In this document: one piece after another, positions 47,560-59,390 of the stretch
Numbering within the stretch: the stretch's first letter is position 1
Layout of the letters: every line of letters begins with the position of its first letter
Assembly: GCA_039000515.1 (NCBI GenBank)
Contig: JBCFYV010011164.1
Location: 49,483,069-49,547,068 of the forward strand
Direction: 5' to 3'
DNA length: 64,000 nucleotides
Source of the DNA: Timema cristinae
Lineage: Eukaryota; Arthropoda; Insecta; Phasmatodea; Timematidae
Notes under the pieces: model-generated
The model's database searches: none
Told to the model about the DNA's origin: nothing
The model's input: the letters and a program-made list of their open reading frames with translations, nothing else
Made by a program: the position numbers and the translations under genes

Positions 47560-47990
47560 CTGGACAATAGTATGAAATATAAATTATATAAATGTAACTC
47601 CTCCATAACTCCGCTTGAGTTATAACAATTTTAATTTGATGACAAAACAGGTCTATTTCCCAAGACGCTAACATAAGGTCTGTTCTACATATTACTTTAA
47701 CTAACATCAAACAAAATATCTCCATTGCGTTGACTCAATGATTTAACAATTTACATTATAGGTCAATCCTCCATGACCACAAAACAAAGTTAGCTATATA
47801 AAATAATTTAAATAATGCCAGACGCGAGTTCCCCAAGGCGTTGACTCAAAGATTTAACTATTTATTCCATAAGTCCCTCTTCCATGACCCCAATAAATAG
47901 TTAGTTCTATAAAATAAATTAAAATCAAACGTAATATTTTCCTAGGTCTTTCCTCCATGACCCCAACACATAGTCCGCTCTATCGAAACG
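47560..47990. repeat. Degenerate tandem repeat around 'ctccatgacccc'
   Basis: Phrases such as tccatgaccccaa followed by tagttagttctataaaat recur near 47768, 47881 and 47951. A gcgttgactcaa phrase recurs near 47729 and 47839. Units are about 110 bp and diverged. A GC-richer block follows (48050-48360). Confidence 0.6.
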
Positions 47991-47999
47991 CTCTTTCGA

Positions 48000-49190
48000 T
48001 GAAGCTCTATTCAATAATGCTATATCAATACAATTTACATTCTCCTATATATTGAGTCTAGAGAACAAGAAAGGGGGGTGGGATTGTTCACACTAGTCAG
48101 CCACGCAGTACACGGCATTACGTCATCATGCCGTAATTTCACAAGTCTTCTTGGTCGCTGATTGGATGTCTATCGTCGCAATGCAGTTGTTTACGATTCT
48201 TCGAGCTCCATCTTTTTAACTGAAGTTGGAAACATCTGATGTCAGGTGAGTGTTGCCTTACTCCCCCTCCAGGGGGCAATACAGGGCGTGTTGATTTCGT
48301 GCCTGGACTCTTGGAAAACATCGCCCAGTGTTAATATTATTCTCGGGCCGGGTAGATCATCTAATGCGGACTTTTCTAGTCGTGGTCGCCCCACGCTTCC
48401 ACATTGGTGTTTTTGACTTGGTAGTAATCTAGTGAGGCCAGACCTGAAGGTACGTGAAGAACAGTTTATTAAGTAGACAGTTGATATTGAATATTTAGGA
48501 ACGCTGATTTGATGTATGATTGTTGGGGCTACATTGGGCTACAATAGTGAAGTTTACTATTGTAGGATATGTCAAGGTTTTATTTTAGGAGCGGGTAGTA
48601 TGCGTTAAGCGATTGAACGTGGAATATCAGGTTAGGTGGAGTAGTAATTGTACAGTACGAAGTTTGTATTGTTACAGCATTAGCCACAAACTAAACACAA
48701 CCAAAGAAAACAAATACAACGGACTTACCCAATTGTACCGACTCCACCTGCGGCTGGCTCAACAACACGCACGACCAGCCCACCGAAACAATCCACCCGA
48801 ACAAGACAACCATCCAAGCTATACTGAGAGCCGTGCACATTCAAACACTCAACAACAACAGAAACCCCCACCTCTGGTCTCCGATTGGAAAGAAGATCGC
48901 CAGTGCCAAAGTTCCACTTCCACGGCTGTCTAGATGCTCGTAGAATATTCCCTTCCATGTTATTCTTCTTAGGTCCTTCCCCCCCCCCCACCCTTGTCAA
49001 AAGAGTGACCGTGTGAGTGATGTGCCACTCTGGGACTGGCTCTGGTTATCGCTAGTGCAAGCGAAGGCGTCGGATATAAACAATGTAAGCTAAATTTCCT
49101 TTTCGGCATAATCTTGTATCTTTTCAAAATTCTCTTTCGGCAATTAGGAACCATTTCTAATATCAATAGACTTAAATCTTGTAACCTTCA
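48000..49190. other. GC-richer block without a recognised gene
   Basis: It contains an inverted repeat around a CRE-like core at 48110-48137 (acggcat, tacgtca, catgccgt). An open frame at 48613-48933 is Gln/Pro/Asn-rich and has no motif. A cggatataaacaatg TATA-like sequence at about 49071-49085 precedes the minisatellite at 49195. It might be the terminal region of an unknown element or a promoter. Confidence 0.4.
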
Positions 49191-49194
49191 CTAT

Positions 49195-49560
49195 GAACCT
49201 TTTTACTTAATATTTATGTCAAAGTCGATGGACTTAAAACTTTGGACTTTAACTAAAGTTGAAATATCTAACGATAATGTTTATATTTCTTTTACACTTG
49301 TATTTATTTAGAAGAGTAATGGACTTTAACTTTAAACTTTTACACTTAGTATTTGTGTCAAAGATTAATGGACTTAAAGCTTAGGACTTTAACTAAAGTT
49401 GAAATATCTCACGATAATGTTTATATTACTTTTGCACTTGTATTTATTTAGAAGAGCAATATACTTTAGCTTCACACTTTTACATTTAGTATTTGTCTCT
49501 AAGATTGATGGACTTAAAACTTGGAACTTTTACTAAAATAAAAAAGATGTCTAATAATTC
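49195..49560. repeat. Minisatellite, about 138-bp unit, 2.6 copies
   Basis: Phrases like gatggacttaaaacttt, ttaactaaagttgaaatatc, cgataatgtttatat and gtatttatttagaaga recur in the same order near 49220, 49358 and 49496. Confidence 0.82.
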
Positions 49561-49894
49561 TTTATTAATATTTAATAAACAACATTTGACGATGAAGTTT
49601 GTACTTACTCCTTTTTACGTTCCTCCTTAGGTATCACATGGTAACCAAAGTCTGTAAGATAATCTATTCTGAGGTATAGTTACGTTCTGGTTTAATATTA
49701 TATGTTGATGAGGTAGGCTGTGGGGACGATCCCGCGGTAGTTCTATATTGTGTGGGTATTGCTAATGTTTATCCCTGTATTTCCGCAATTTTTTAATTTA
49801 CCTTGCACACTCTTTCAATTTGCTGCTTTATTATTATTTTTTTTTGTATTAGAACCATCAAAGTTAGGTGTTAGGGTAAAAATATTGTTCAATC

Positions 49895-50210
49895 GTTAGA
49901 GCCGATTTTGATAAAATCGACTTTTTCTCTTTTTGCCCCTCAGTAATCAACCCTTAATTTTAGGGTTGGCTATCCAATTCCAAAAACCCCTCGGGGCAAC
50001 CCTATTAAAACCATAGATACCAAGTTTTAGCCCGATTGGTAAAATAGTTTAGGCTCTATTTGGAGGTACAGACAGACAGACGGACGGAAAGTCAAAAACC
50101 ACTTTTTTGGACTCGGGGCTCATGAAACGTCGAGACTCATCAAAATCTCGAGTTCGAATTTTGTACGATCACCATACTTTATCTACCTGAAAATGTCTCA
50201 AAACACACAG
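49895..50210. repeat. Dispersed repeat with 'catgaaacgtcgagactcat' motif, copy 2
   Basis: It has agccgattttgataaaatcg, ttttagggttggctatccaa, ccaagttttagcccgattgg, a cagacagacagacgg tract and catgaaacgtcgagactcat, then a gatcaccatactttatc end. The best preserved of three copies. This type of non-coding repeat is familiar from several arthropod genomes. Confidence 0.75.
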
Positions 50211-51000
50211 CTTAAATTAAGATTTTTCAATAATACCAAATAGTATTCACAAAAGTATGTCTTATTGATTACAATCTTTTTTTAACTTTATTTGCCAACA
50301 GCTATCTATTAATCTATCACAATAGACCGAGCTACTTGTGAAACTTTTAAGTTCTCTTATCGCTGGCTAGGAACAACATAAATAGCTATGATAACACCTC
50401 GTGACTCTTGTAACCATATTTCCCGTCCGGGTTATCAGATATCCCACGCACATGACTTGTTTTCCGAACTTGTGAAAGTTACATAAATGATTAGATATCA
50501 AAACATGAAATTTTATCATAAATCATTTCGTATATTTTTATATTAGTGCGTTTAAAGCTGAGGATATTAATGTATTAATGAAGTAAGTAACTAATATTGT
50601 ATACACCCGGTTGATATTTTAATATTGTTCTCCCCAACACCGGAAAATTCCAGTATTGTTGAACTGAGGCTTTTGGTCATGTGATCATCGGGACGAGTCC
50701 TTAAAAATGAATTTATTTCATGAATGGAAAGTAGATAAGTGTTTTCTAGAATAAAATTTCACAGCTCTTGTTATAAATTTTGTTCATATTTTTTCAAGAT
50801 TTATAACACTTATAATCCATTTAAAATGGTCTACAACACAAAATAATAATATATTAATCAAATATGTTTGCTTTAGAAAGGTTTAGCCAAATACATATTT
50901 TAATGGGGTTTAATTTTTAAATTTTTATGGGAGATTTTAGATTTCCTAAGCCAGGAATATCTTGGACATGAGAACCGAGTCTCATATTAAGGAAAATGTA

Positions 51001-52500
51001 CCCTCTTCGATGCTTGCATGGTCTAAGGTGGCACTTCGGTAATAGACTGTACCGCTGATGGCTGGAGATCGTAGTTTGCATGTCTAAGGTAGCACTTCGG
51101 TAATAGACTGTACCGGTGATGGCTGGAGATCGTAGTTTGCATGGTCTAAGGTGGCACTTCGGTAATAGACTGTACCGCTGATGGCTGGGAGATCGTAGTT
51201 TGCATGGTCTAAGGTGGCACTTCGTAATAGACTGTACCGGTGATGGCTGGGAGATCGTAGTTTGCATGGTCTAAGGTGGCACTTCGGTAATAGACTGTAC
51301 CGCTGATGCTGGAGGATCGTAGTTTGCATGGTCTAAGGTGGCACTTCGGTAATAACTGTACCGGTGATGGCTGGGAGATCGTAGTTTGAATGTCTAAGGT
51401 GGCACTTCGGTAATAAGACTGTACCGCTGATGGCTGGAGGATCGTAGTTTGCATGGTCTAAGGTGGCACTTCGGTAATAGACTGTACCGGTGATGGCTGG
51501 AGATCGTAGTTTGAATGGTCTAAGGTGGCACTTAGGTAATAGACTGTACCGCTGATGGCTGGGAGATCGTAGTTTGCATGGTCTAAAGGTGGCACTTCGG
51601 TAATAGACTGTACCGGTGATGGCTGGGAGATCGTAGTTTGAATGGTCTAAGGTGGCACTTAGGTAATAGACTGTACCGTGATGGCTGGGAGATCGTAGTT
51701 TGCATGGTCTAAGGTGGCACTTCGGTAATAGACTGTACCGTGATGGCTGGGAGATCGTAGTTTGAATGGTCTAAGGTGGCACTTCGGTAATAGACTGTAC
51801 CGCTGATGGCTGGGAGATCGTAGTTTGAATGGTCTAAGGTGGCACTTCGGTAATAGACTGTACCGGTGATGGCTGGGAGATCGTAGTTTGAATGGTCTAA
51901 GGTGGCACTTCGGTAATAGACTGTACCGGTGATGGCTGGGAGATCGTAGTTTGAATGGTCTAAGTGGCACTTCGGTAATAGACTGTACCGCTGATGGCTG
52001 GAGATCGTAGTTTTGAAATGGTCTAAGGTGGCACTTCGATAATAGACTGTACCGGTGATGGCTGGAGATCGTAGTTTGAATGGTCTAAGGTGCACTTCGG
52101 TAATAGACTGTACCGCTGATGGCTGGGAGAAGTAGTTTGAATGGTCTAAAGGTGGCACTTCGGTAATAGACTGTACCGGTGATGGCTGGGGATCGTAGTT
52201 TGAATGGTCTAAGGTGGCACTTCGGTAATAGACTGTACCGGTGATGGCTGGGAGATCGTAGTTTGAATGGTCTAAGGTGGCACGTCGGTAATAGACTGTA
52301 CCGGTGATGGCTGGAGATCGTAGTTTGAATTTCTGTCGGGCATATTGAGGGTGTTTTTCATAAATAGTTTTCTACTCACCCTCCAGACAAATGCGGATAT
52401 CCTTCCTCTAAATTGAACGTTGCCAATCTCTCCCACACTAGCAACATTAGTTCAAATGCGTGTAACCCAAACAGGTAGTAGGACGCAGTGAACCAAACAA
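51001..52500 (+). repeat. SINE-B with internal tandem array of its tRNA-like head
   Basis: The element starts like other SINE-B copies (accctcttcgatgcttgca). It then repeats a 62-63-bp unit about 21 times (51018-52327) and ends with the normal SINE-B body (tgtcgggcatattgagggtg) and tail (aacaggtagtaggacgcagtg, ending near 52492). Each unit runs from the A box (ATGGTCTAAGGTGG) through cacttcggtaatagactgta and gatggctgg(g)agatcg to the first half of the B box (gtagtttg). It is then joined back to the A box at atggtc. Alternating units carry accgctgatgg and accggtgatgg. Open frames on the minus strand here are repeat artefacts. Confidence 0.93.
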
Positions 52501-53039
52501 ATAATTATTTTTCGACAAAGTACTGTGTGAACAACTATTTTTGGAACCAGGATTATTAATTGAATTGGTATAATTGGATTAATATAAATAACATTAAAAA
52601 TAGTGTTTACGTTTAATTATTAAACAAGGGATTGCTTTGTGCAATACCACCATTGATTCACCTCAGATACATAATTTGATTTTGTTCTAATTTGAACAAT
52701 TTTGGTCTGTTTAATATCGGGTGCAAAGGGAAGACTAATAACAATTAACATATGCTTTGCACACCAAGCTTTGCACACCAAGCTTTGCCGATACTATTTT
52801 TTTAAACATTCTTTGGCAAAATTTAGACATGAATTTGTTTTATTCCAAATTATAGATATACTTTTTTTCTGCACCCGTATGTTGATATGCACTGTTCAGT
52901 ACACGGAAATCAAACCCGTGTCCACTTGATTGAATTTGATTCAGCTATCAGGATTGATCTTGTGAACAACCTTCACGTTTAAGATTTTGAGACACATGAA
53001 TTAAATGTATGTGTATGTTTATACATATATCTGAATATT
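52501..53039. other. AT-rich spacer, no gene seen
   Basis: A short direct repeat of ctttgcacaccaag lies at about 52752-52786. No motif-bearing ORF. Confidence 0.5.
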
Positions 53040-53245
53040 CCTACACGCCCGCCTATACCCATTTTAACTACCCTAATGGGATGAGCAAAGGTAGAACTAA
53101 GAGGAAATTTAACCGCATTTGTCTGGAGGAGTGGGAAACCATTTAGTAAAAAAAAACACCCCCAGTAAAGTGAACCAGTATTCAAACCCATACCAGCAAA
53201 CCAAACAAGACAATCTTTGACGTTTAGTCCGCGTGCACACCAACG
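53040..53245 (-). repeat. SINE-B copy, degenerate
   Basis: Reversed body (tttgtctggaggagtgggaa, accatttagtaaaaa) and a B-box remnant (gtattcaaaccc), then the reversed head region. The open frame over it is an artefact. Confidence 0.7.
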
Positions 53246-54039
53246 TGGATTATTCAAAATCAGTGTATGTCAACTTCAACCAGTGATTTATATAGTCTAA
53301 CACCACTGATAATTATGACATGATGTTGATAATTGTTAATAAACACTTTAGATTAATTTGGTATCAGCAAACCTTTTCAAAATTTTGATATTCTTTTTTA
53401 AATTTGGTCTCATCATGCTGGACCTAAAGAATATTAAACTAATCCGTAGAAAAACTAGTGGGTGCCTGTGTATGTTTTAAGTTTTCTTGAGGTCTGTTGA
53501 TTAGTTTAAAGGCTGCAAGGCACTAATACATGTATTTAAAATTAATGGTATGATGCACCGCACAGATGTTCTCTCTCTCTTTTATTTTATTACCAACAGT
53601 TTTACTTGTTATTCACACGGGAAAGCTCTGCTCAAACATGAGCTAGTTCTGGCAATCAAAAACCAATTATAGAAATCAATAAATTTAACCAAGTTAAATC
53701 TTTCAAAAAATATATTACTAAGCCCACAAACTGAATGCAGGATAATATATATTGCTTCAAAATCATGTTGAAAAAAAAATTCCATAGATTTCACCGAAGA
53801 GAAAAAACTAAGATAAAAAGAGAGTGTTACAGAAACATATTGAGTAAATGAGAATCGTGGTTTCTCAAGCTATGATCCGAGCTCTTTCCCCAAAGGTTGT
53901 TTATGTTAATTTTTATGTCGTTCTTAGATAGCTTATCCTTAGATTTTTATCTATCAATCGCAAAGCTAATGGACGCCTTTTAGGAAAATTTTTATGATTT
54001 TTTTTTTCTTTTATCTTTAGGTTTATCAACTGTAAAATG

Positions 54040-54300
54040 TTCTGATTTTACGGGGCCCCACGTTGTGCGCCAATTGTGATGTTCTGAACTATTACTCTAC
54101 CGCGATGGACGCCATTGAAGTGTTCTGGTTCGGCGCTTTGAAGCGTCCATTGAAGTTACACCGTTTAATTAGCTGTAATTGCCCGGGGTCGAGCACAAAT
54201 TTAAATGGGTCCGATTTTTTGATGTTGAGTTAGTTGGTATTTATAGCCCCGTGACGAGCGCCAATTAAAGAATTATAATTAATACACACTTATTATTTTG
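54040..54300 (-). repeat. Possible LTR/primer-binding-site relic
   Basis: On the minus strand a sequence ending CACAATTGGCGCACAACG and continuing TGGGGCCCC resembles the LTR end plus TGGCGC-type primer-binding site of gypsy-like retrotransposons. A related gtgacgagcgccaatta occurs about 190 bp away. No gag or pol remnants are seen nearby, so this could be a solo fragment or chance. Confidence 0.3.
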
Positions 54301-54496
54301 ACATGTTTTTATTTCTGAATCTAAGTTTATTTAAGGAGAAAATAGATCATGTCGTCAAAAATGTTTACGCGGCCTATTGTAGGATCGTGGACAGAAGCTG
54401 TGCTAGTGACTGAGTAGTGAACAGTACTTACGCCAACACGCCAAGTTCCTAAGTGAGGTTCAATTGCACCATTCTTCGTATATATCCCTTGCTCAT

Positions 54497-54511
54497 GGAA
54501 GCTTCGAGAAG
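54497..54511. promoter_or_regulatory. Perfect three-unit heat shock element match
   Basis: GAAgcTTCgaGAA fits nGAAnnTTCnnGAAn exactly. A second match lies 115 bp away. No heat-shock gene is visible within the window, so function is unproven. Confidence 0.4.
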
Positions 54512-54612
54512 GTTTAGTTTAGAAAAACAAAATACAAGACAAAAACATCTTGGTTTTACTAGAAGTCCGAGAGCCGAAAATTGACTCAAGTTACATTTTA
54601 AAATCTCTATTC

Positions 54613-54625
54613 GAACCTTCGAGAA
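54613..54625. promoter_or_regulatory. Second perfect heat shock element match
   Basis: GAAccTTCgaGAA is preceded by an adjacent TTC (54610-54612), giving TTCGAAccTTCgaGAA. A third, looser cluster (cttcttagaagaagaag) is near 54700, next to a palindromic cgtgacgtcactgatcagtg block. Confidence 0.4.
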
Positions 54626-54729
54626 GAGAAGTTATATTTTAAATTGTCAACTGACTGCTGGTGTCACGTGCGTGACGTCACTGATCAGTGGCTTTTGCCT
54701 TCTTAGAAGAAGAAGTGTTTTAAAAGCGC

Positions 54730-56050
54730 CATTTAATATACTATATAATTTAAATTAAATAAGATACGTTTATAAAATTAGGACGATAATTATTGTCAAT
54801 GTTTTCACATACTTTTCAGGGGCAAGTCAGTTACATTACAACTGCCTATAGAATTTTTTTTTTTTACCATGTCGAGAAAGTTGGTTTCTAATGGCTTAGC
54901 AAATTTGAGCTATCTCCAACACCAAATTTCTTGGACCCCTATTTTGATTTTGGGATTCTGGGTTGTCCATCTAACTTCTAACATAAATTTTTAAAATTCC
55001 ACACTGATAAGGTTGTTAGTGTTAATTTGGGAAATTTTTAGCCCAAACTATATCTCGGGCCCTCATTTTTAATTTTTAATTGGCGTAAGTCTTTTGATTA
55101 CTTGAGGTTGTTTCTACACATTAACTCAAAATTTCAATTCTATACTCCACTGAAAAGTGTTTTTTCCCTATTAGTTTTGTAAATTTATTGAGCACTACTG
55201 CTCCTACTATTTTGTGGTCCATCATTCTGAAATTTAAAAATGTTCAAACCACTAGGCTGTTTGTGGTGGACCTTATGAAACTGACATATTTTGAATATTC
55301 TACCCCACACGAGAATCGCTTCTATTAGTTTTGGAATATTAAATTTCCCCCCGGCCATCCCTAATTTCTCTAAATGTTACGAAAAACGTCCAAATTTTAG
55401 TATTTATTTGATTATTTGGAATGGTCCTTATTCTTGACAGCCAATTTTAAGTTTTTACCACACACAAGAAACAGTATTTTTAGTTATACCTTCCTTCCTA
55501 CTATTCCCGAAGTCCTATTTTTTTAAAAAAATTTAATTTAAGACACTTTATGGCTATTTGGAATACCCTTTGCTTACTTGCTAAACGCCCGTTTTTTAAT
55601 CACATTGAGGAATAGACAAGCTGTTTCTATTAGTTTTGAGCCCGCCTCTGCGCTTGCACCTCGGGAGTCATCGTGTGAGTGACGTAACACCAATTAATGC
55701 ATATTCGTAATATACGACCCAAAGAAACACCAACTGTTAAATGTAATCTAGATAGGAGAAATGAGAGTTTCCCAAACTCTTTATACCACTCTTCATCTCT
55801 CACGCGATAACATTTTTAAAAAATCACTAGAAAAAATAACTCACCCAAATCTAGAAAGGAGCCCTAATTTAAAAATTCAAGTTTCTGTGTCTTCTGCTCC
55901 AAAGATGCATAACTGAATTTTGTACACTTTCATAACCTATTTTTCACCCTTTATAAATCAAATTTTGCAAAACCCAGTTTTATCTCTTGCCTAGGCTTAG
56001 TTTCAGGCAAAATTTCAAGTTTCCAAGCCCAAGGTTTGATGAAATACGGT
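54730..56050. other. AT-rich stretch, no gene seen
   Basis: Only short open frames without motifs. T-rich tracts (ctattagttttg-type phrase) recur near 55167, 55322 and 55630 at irregular spacing, suggesting an old diverged repeat. Confidence 0.45.
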
Positions 56051-56054
56051 GATT

Positions 56055-56155
56055 AGTGAGTCAGTGAGTGGATTCAAATCCCCGACCTTGTAGTCATCGG
56101 GAAACTATACCATATAAGACTGATGCCTTTAACCACGTGACCACAAGTGCATTTT
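56055..56155 (-). repeat. tRNA-derived SINE head, another family
   Basis: On the minus strand GTGGTCACGTGGTTAAAGGC (A-box region) and GGGATTTGAATCC (B box) are spaced as in a tRNA, but the arms do not form a complete cloverleaf. It is treated as a SINE head or tRNA pseudogene. Confidence 0.55.
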
Positions 56156-56629
56156 CTTATTATATATAGATAGAGACATTTACTATAAAACTCGTAAATT
56201 GTGAAACCAATGTAAGCTGTAGCAGTAGTATTCCACCAAAGAACATAAAGGAATTATAATATACACATTTACTAAAGCATCGAGAAAAGGAACAATCTCT
56301 GTTCACCAAAGAATAGAAAAATTAATTTCCCATTTTCAAGGTTATGAATAAAAAAGTATATATTTTGCTTATTGTTCAGAAACATTGGTATTTATAAAAT
56401 ATATTTCAAGTAAAATATTTTTCTATTAAATAGTTATACAACTGTTACACTGAGTGATAAGTTATGTTATTAGCTCAAATAGGTGCTATGTTAAAATAGG
56501 AAAATTCTCCTTATTTAAAGTACCCTCAAAGTCATTTTATGGGAAAATGAAATTAATATTTGTTTGTAATCGTAATGCAATGAGTATAAAATATTTCAAT
56601 CAAAATTGCTGAGCAAATCTCAAAAGAAT

Positions 56630-56890
56630 ACATTTTTGGCTCTCTTTTCCCATCTTTAATTTTAAGTTGGGCTATCCAAATCAAATCTCTCAGGGAACCT
56701 TAAGAAAACTGGGGACCAAGTTTAGGCCAACCGGTAAAATTTTTCTTTCTTAGCCGAGTTTCAGACAGACGCATTGCGAAAACAACCTTTCGGTTTAAAT
56801 GAATCATAAAACGCAATTTTTTATCAAAATCCTCGAATTCAATTTGGGGTTTGACAACCCCAATAATTCTCCCTCCAAAGGGGTAAAGCG
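56630..56890. repeat. Dispersed repeat (as 49895-50210), corrupted copy 3
   Basis: It shares gggctatccaaatcaa, a ggaccaagtttaggccaacc-like phrase, a cagacagacg tract and a caaaatcctcgaattcaat-like phrase with the copy at 49895. Swollen homopolymers mark the start of a low-quality stretch that runs to about 59450. Confidence 0.6.
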
Positions 56891-57154
56891 AAAGGGTAAA
56901 AGGTGTCAAAAACTCTTGATTTAAAGTTCATTCAAGTTAATTTTATTTGATTATTAACTGACTTTCTGAACCAACTGATTAATATCAACATCACGAGAAA
57001 TTTCAAAGAGCAAAAAGTGAAAAAGCCAAAATTTTGCCGGAAAGTATTCTAAAAATGCCTTCCCAAAGGGCTATTTCACGCAAACGACGGGGTAACCTTA
57101 ATTCCTATCCGAAGGAAGATTTGCTTTTGGTTTTATCAATAAAGAAAAATCTAG

Positions 57155-57235
57155 GATCCCACGGGGGTTTGAACCCACGAAAAATTTGTTTTCTGACGAC
57201 ATTTTACCCTAAGACCACAGAGGCCAACAAATTCT
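57155..57235 (-). repeat. tRNA-derived SINE head remnant
   Basis: On the minus strand GGCCTCTGTGGTCTTAGGG (A box TGGTCTTAGGG) and GTGGGTTCAAACCCC (B box) are tRNA-spaced. The D-to-anticodon part is corrupted. Confidence 0.55.
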
Positions 57236-57851
57236 AAAGTTGTATTGTAATTTTATTTTTAAAAACCCCCAAATTTCATTAAAATAGAGCAAGTAAGGAT
57301 GTAAAAAATATGGGGATATTTCACTAATATCGATATTTTTCTTCGATTTTAAAGTTTTTTTTACTCAAATTATTTTCCCTTCCGATACTTTTACTGATAT
57401 ATACTCATATTCTAGTATTGGATAATATCAAAAGGGAAAAAAATTTTTTTGTTATTTTCACTCGTGATTGACATTTAATTTTCTAATGATGATTCTCACT
57501 CATTTTCTGCATGACAATCGAGAAACAACTCTAGCATTCAACCTATTTTTCTTTCACCCTTTTTAAATCCATACATCCTGTTTCCGGGCCGGGGTGACGG
57601 GTAGTGCAATCTGTCTACTTACCCCTTACTTTAAAATGAACACGGTCATCACAAACCAAAAAAAATATTTTTTGTAGAGCAAATGAACTCATTTAAAATT
57701 TAAAGGGATGCCCCAAATAAATTAGCCCGAAAAGTGTGCATTTAAAAATACCGCTACATACTGTTATTGTTTTTTTAAATTTTTCAAATTTTTACAAGTA
57801 CATAATCGGTATTTTTCTTTCCGTAAAAACATCCCTAACTGAGTAGTGGCC

Positions 57852-58745
57852 GGGTAGCTAAGGCTGCCTCCCTGCTCACCAACGTACTTAAGTAGACAAC
57901 TTCATTAAAGGGGGTAGTCGCAAAATTTCCAGAAAAAGGGTACTCACGGCGTCTTTCTTCATAAGTAGGCAACCTCAATACGGAGTAGTCCCGGGATATT
58001 TTCCAAGACAACAATCTCAAAGGCGTCTTTTTTCATAAATAGGCAACTTTTAATACGGAGTAGTCGGCAAATTCCAGGACAACTATCTCACGGGTCTTTC
58101 TTCAAATAGCAACTCCAAACGGGAGTAGTCGGCATATTGCCAGGACAAGCTATCTCACGGGGTCTTTCTTCTTACGTAGGCAACTCTCAAAACGGGAGTA
58201 TCGCATATGCCAGACAACACTCACGGCGTCTTTCTTCTTAAAATAGGGAACTCTCAATACGGGGGTAGTGCGCAAATTGCCAGGACAACTACTCGCGGCT
58301 CTTTCTTCTTAATAGGCAACTCTCAATACGGGTAGTCGGGATATCCAAGACCCAAACTATCTCCGGCGGTTCTTTCTTCTTAAAATAGGCAACTCTCAAT
58401 ACGGGAGTAGTCGGCAATTTGCCAGGACAAGCTATCTTCGCGGCGTTTTTTTTCTTCTTAAGTAGGCAACTCTCAATACGGAGGTATCGCATTTGCCAGG
58501 GCAAGCTATCTCACGGCGTCTTCCCTTTTTAAGTAGGGCAACTCTCAATACGGGGTATTTAGCTATTGCCAAAGGGCAAGCATCTCACGGCGTCTTTTTT
58601 CTTAAGTAGCAAAATCTCAATACGAGGGTAGTCGCATAATGCCAGGAAAAAGCTATCTCTGCGGCGTCTTTCTTCTTAAGTAGGGAACTCTCAAAAACGG
58701 GGTTTGTCGGCATATTGCCAGGACAAGCTTTCACACGCGATTGGT
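57852..58745. repeat. Tandem array, about 70-bp unit, about 12 copies
   Basis: Each unit contains variants of ggcgtctttcttcttaagta, ggcaactctcaatacggg, agtagtcggcatattgccag and gacaagctatctca. Copies differ mainly by one-base indels, more than by substitutions, which points to poor consensus as well as true divergence. Confidence 0.9.
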
Positions 58746-59154
58746 CGGGTCAAATACCAAAAAAGTTGGAAGATTTACAAGACTCAAGTGATTAAATGGT
58801 TTTAAATTTATAAAGTTTAACCTTGAACAACTTAAATTAACTACCGATTATGATTTTTTAAAAAAAGTGTGAATGGGTAGAAAACAGTTTTTAATTTCCC
58901 ACCGAATACCTAAACCGAATTAGAATCTAAGAAAATATAATAATTTATACCCGTATTAAATATTTTTTTGCTTCAATTGCTAGTCTTATCATTTTAATTC
59001 TTCAAAAAAAGGGAAACGTAGCTAAATGTTAACAACTTTTGGCTATAATGGGAATCCCCAAACAGTAAATGGGGGTTTTTTTTTAAGTTGTCCCAAAAAT
59101 TTTTTTTTATCCCCTCGTCTTAATACAAAAAAATCCCAAAATATACCATATAAG

Positions 59155-59390
59155 AGATTACTCTAACGGGTTAGGAAATGATGAAGGAAGCATTTTCGAG
59201 GAGTCTACCCACTTTTCTTGGGAAGGGGAATGGGGAAACCATTTAGGAAAAACCACCCTCATAGACCCGATTGAAATTTTATACCCTTTATCTCCCCTAT
59301 TCAGGGAGCCCGTCCAACACGTGAGTAAAAACCTTAAGCAATTTTGGACCACAGAAACTGGTTGTAACAAAAATTGTGTTGGGGGTACCT
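59155..59390 (-). repeat. SINE-B copy in corrupted sequence
   Basis: Reversed SINE-B landmarks (aaaccatttaggaaaaacca, cgattgaaattttatacc at the B box) are recognisable through homopolymer errors. Confidence 0.5.

Noticed and set aside
48613..48933. 106-codon ORF rich in Gln, Pro and His
   Set aside because: Low complexity, opposite-strand frame also open, no motif or splice context.
50917..52158. Minus-strand ORFs with LRPCKLRSP and SITEV repeats
   Set aside because: Frames of the 62-bp SINE-head array; they change frame at each indel.
51018..52327. CRISPR-like array
   Set aside because: No spacers: the units are contiguous tandem copies, and the context is eukaryotic SINE sequence.
57852..58745. 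CRISPR-like or coding repeat
   Set aside because: Whole units repeat without unique spacers; frames are broken throughout.
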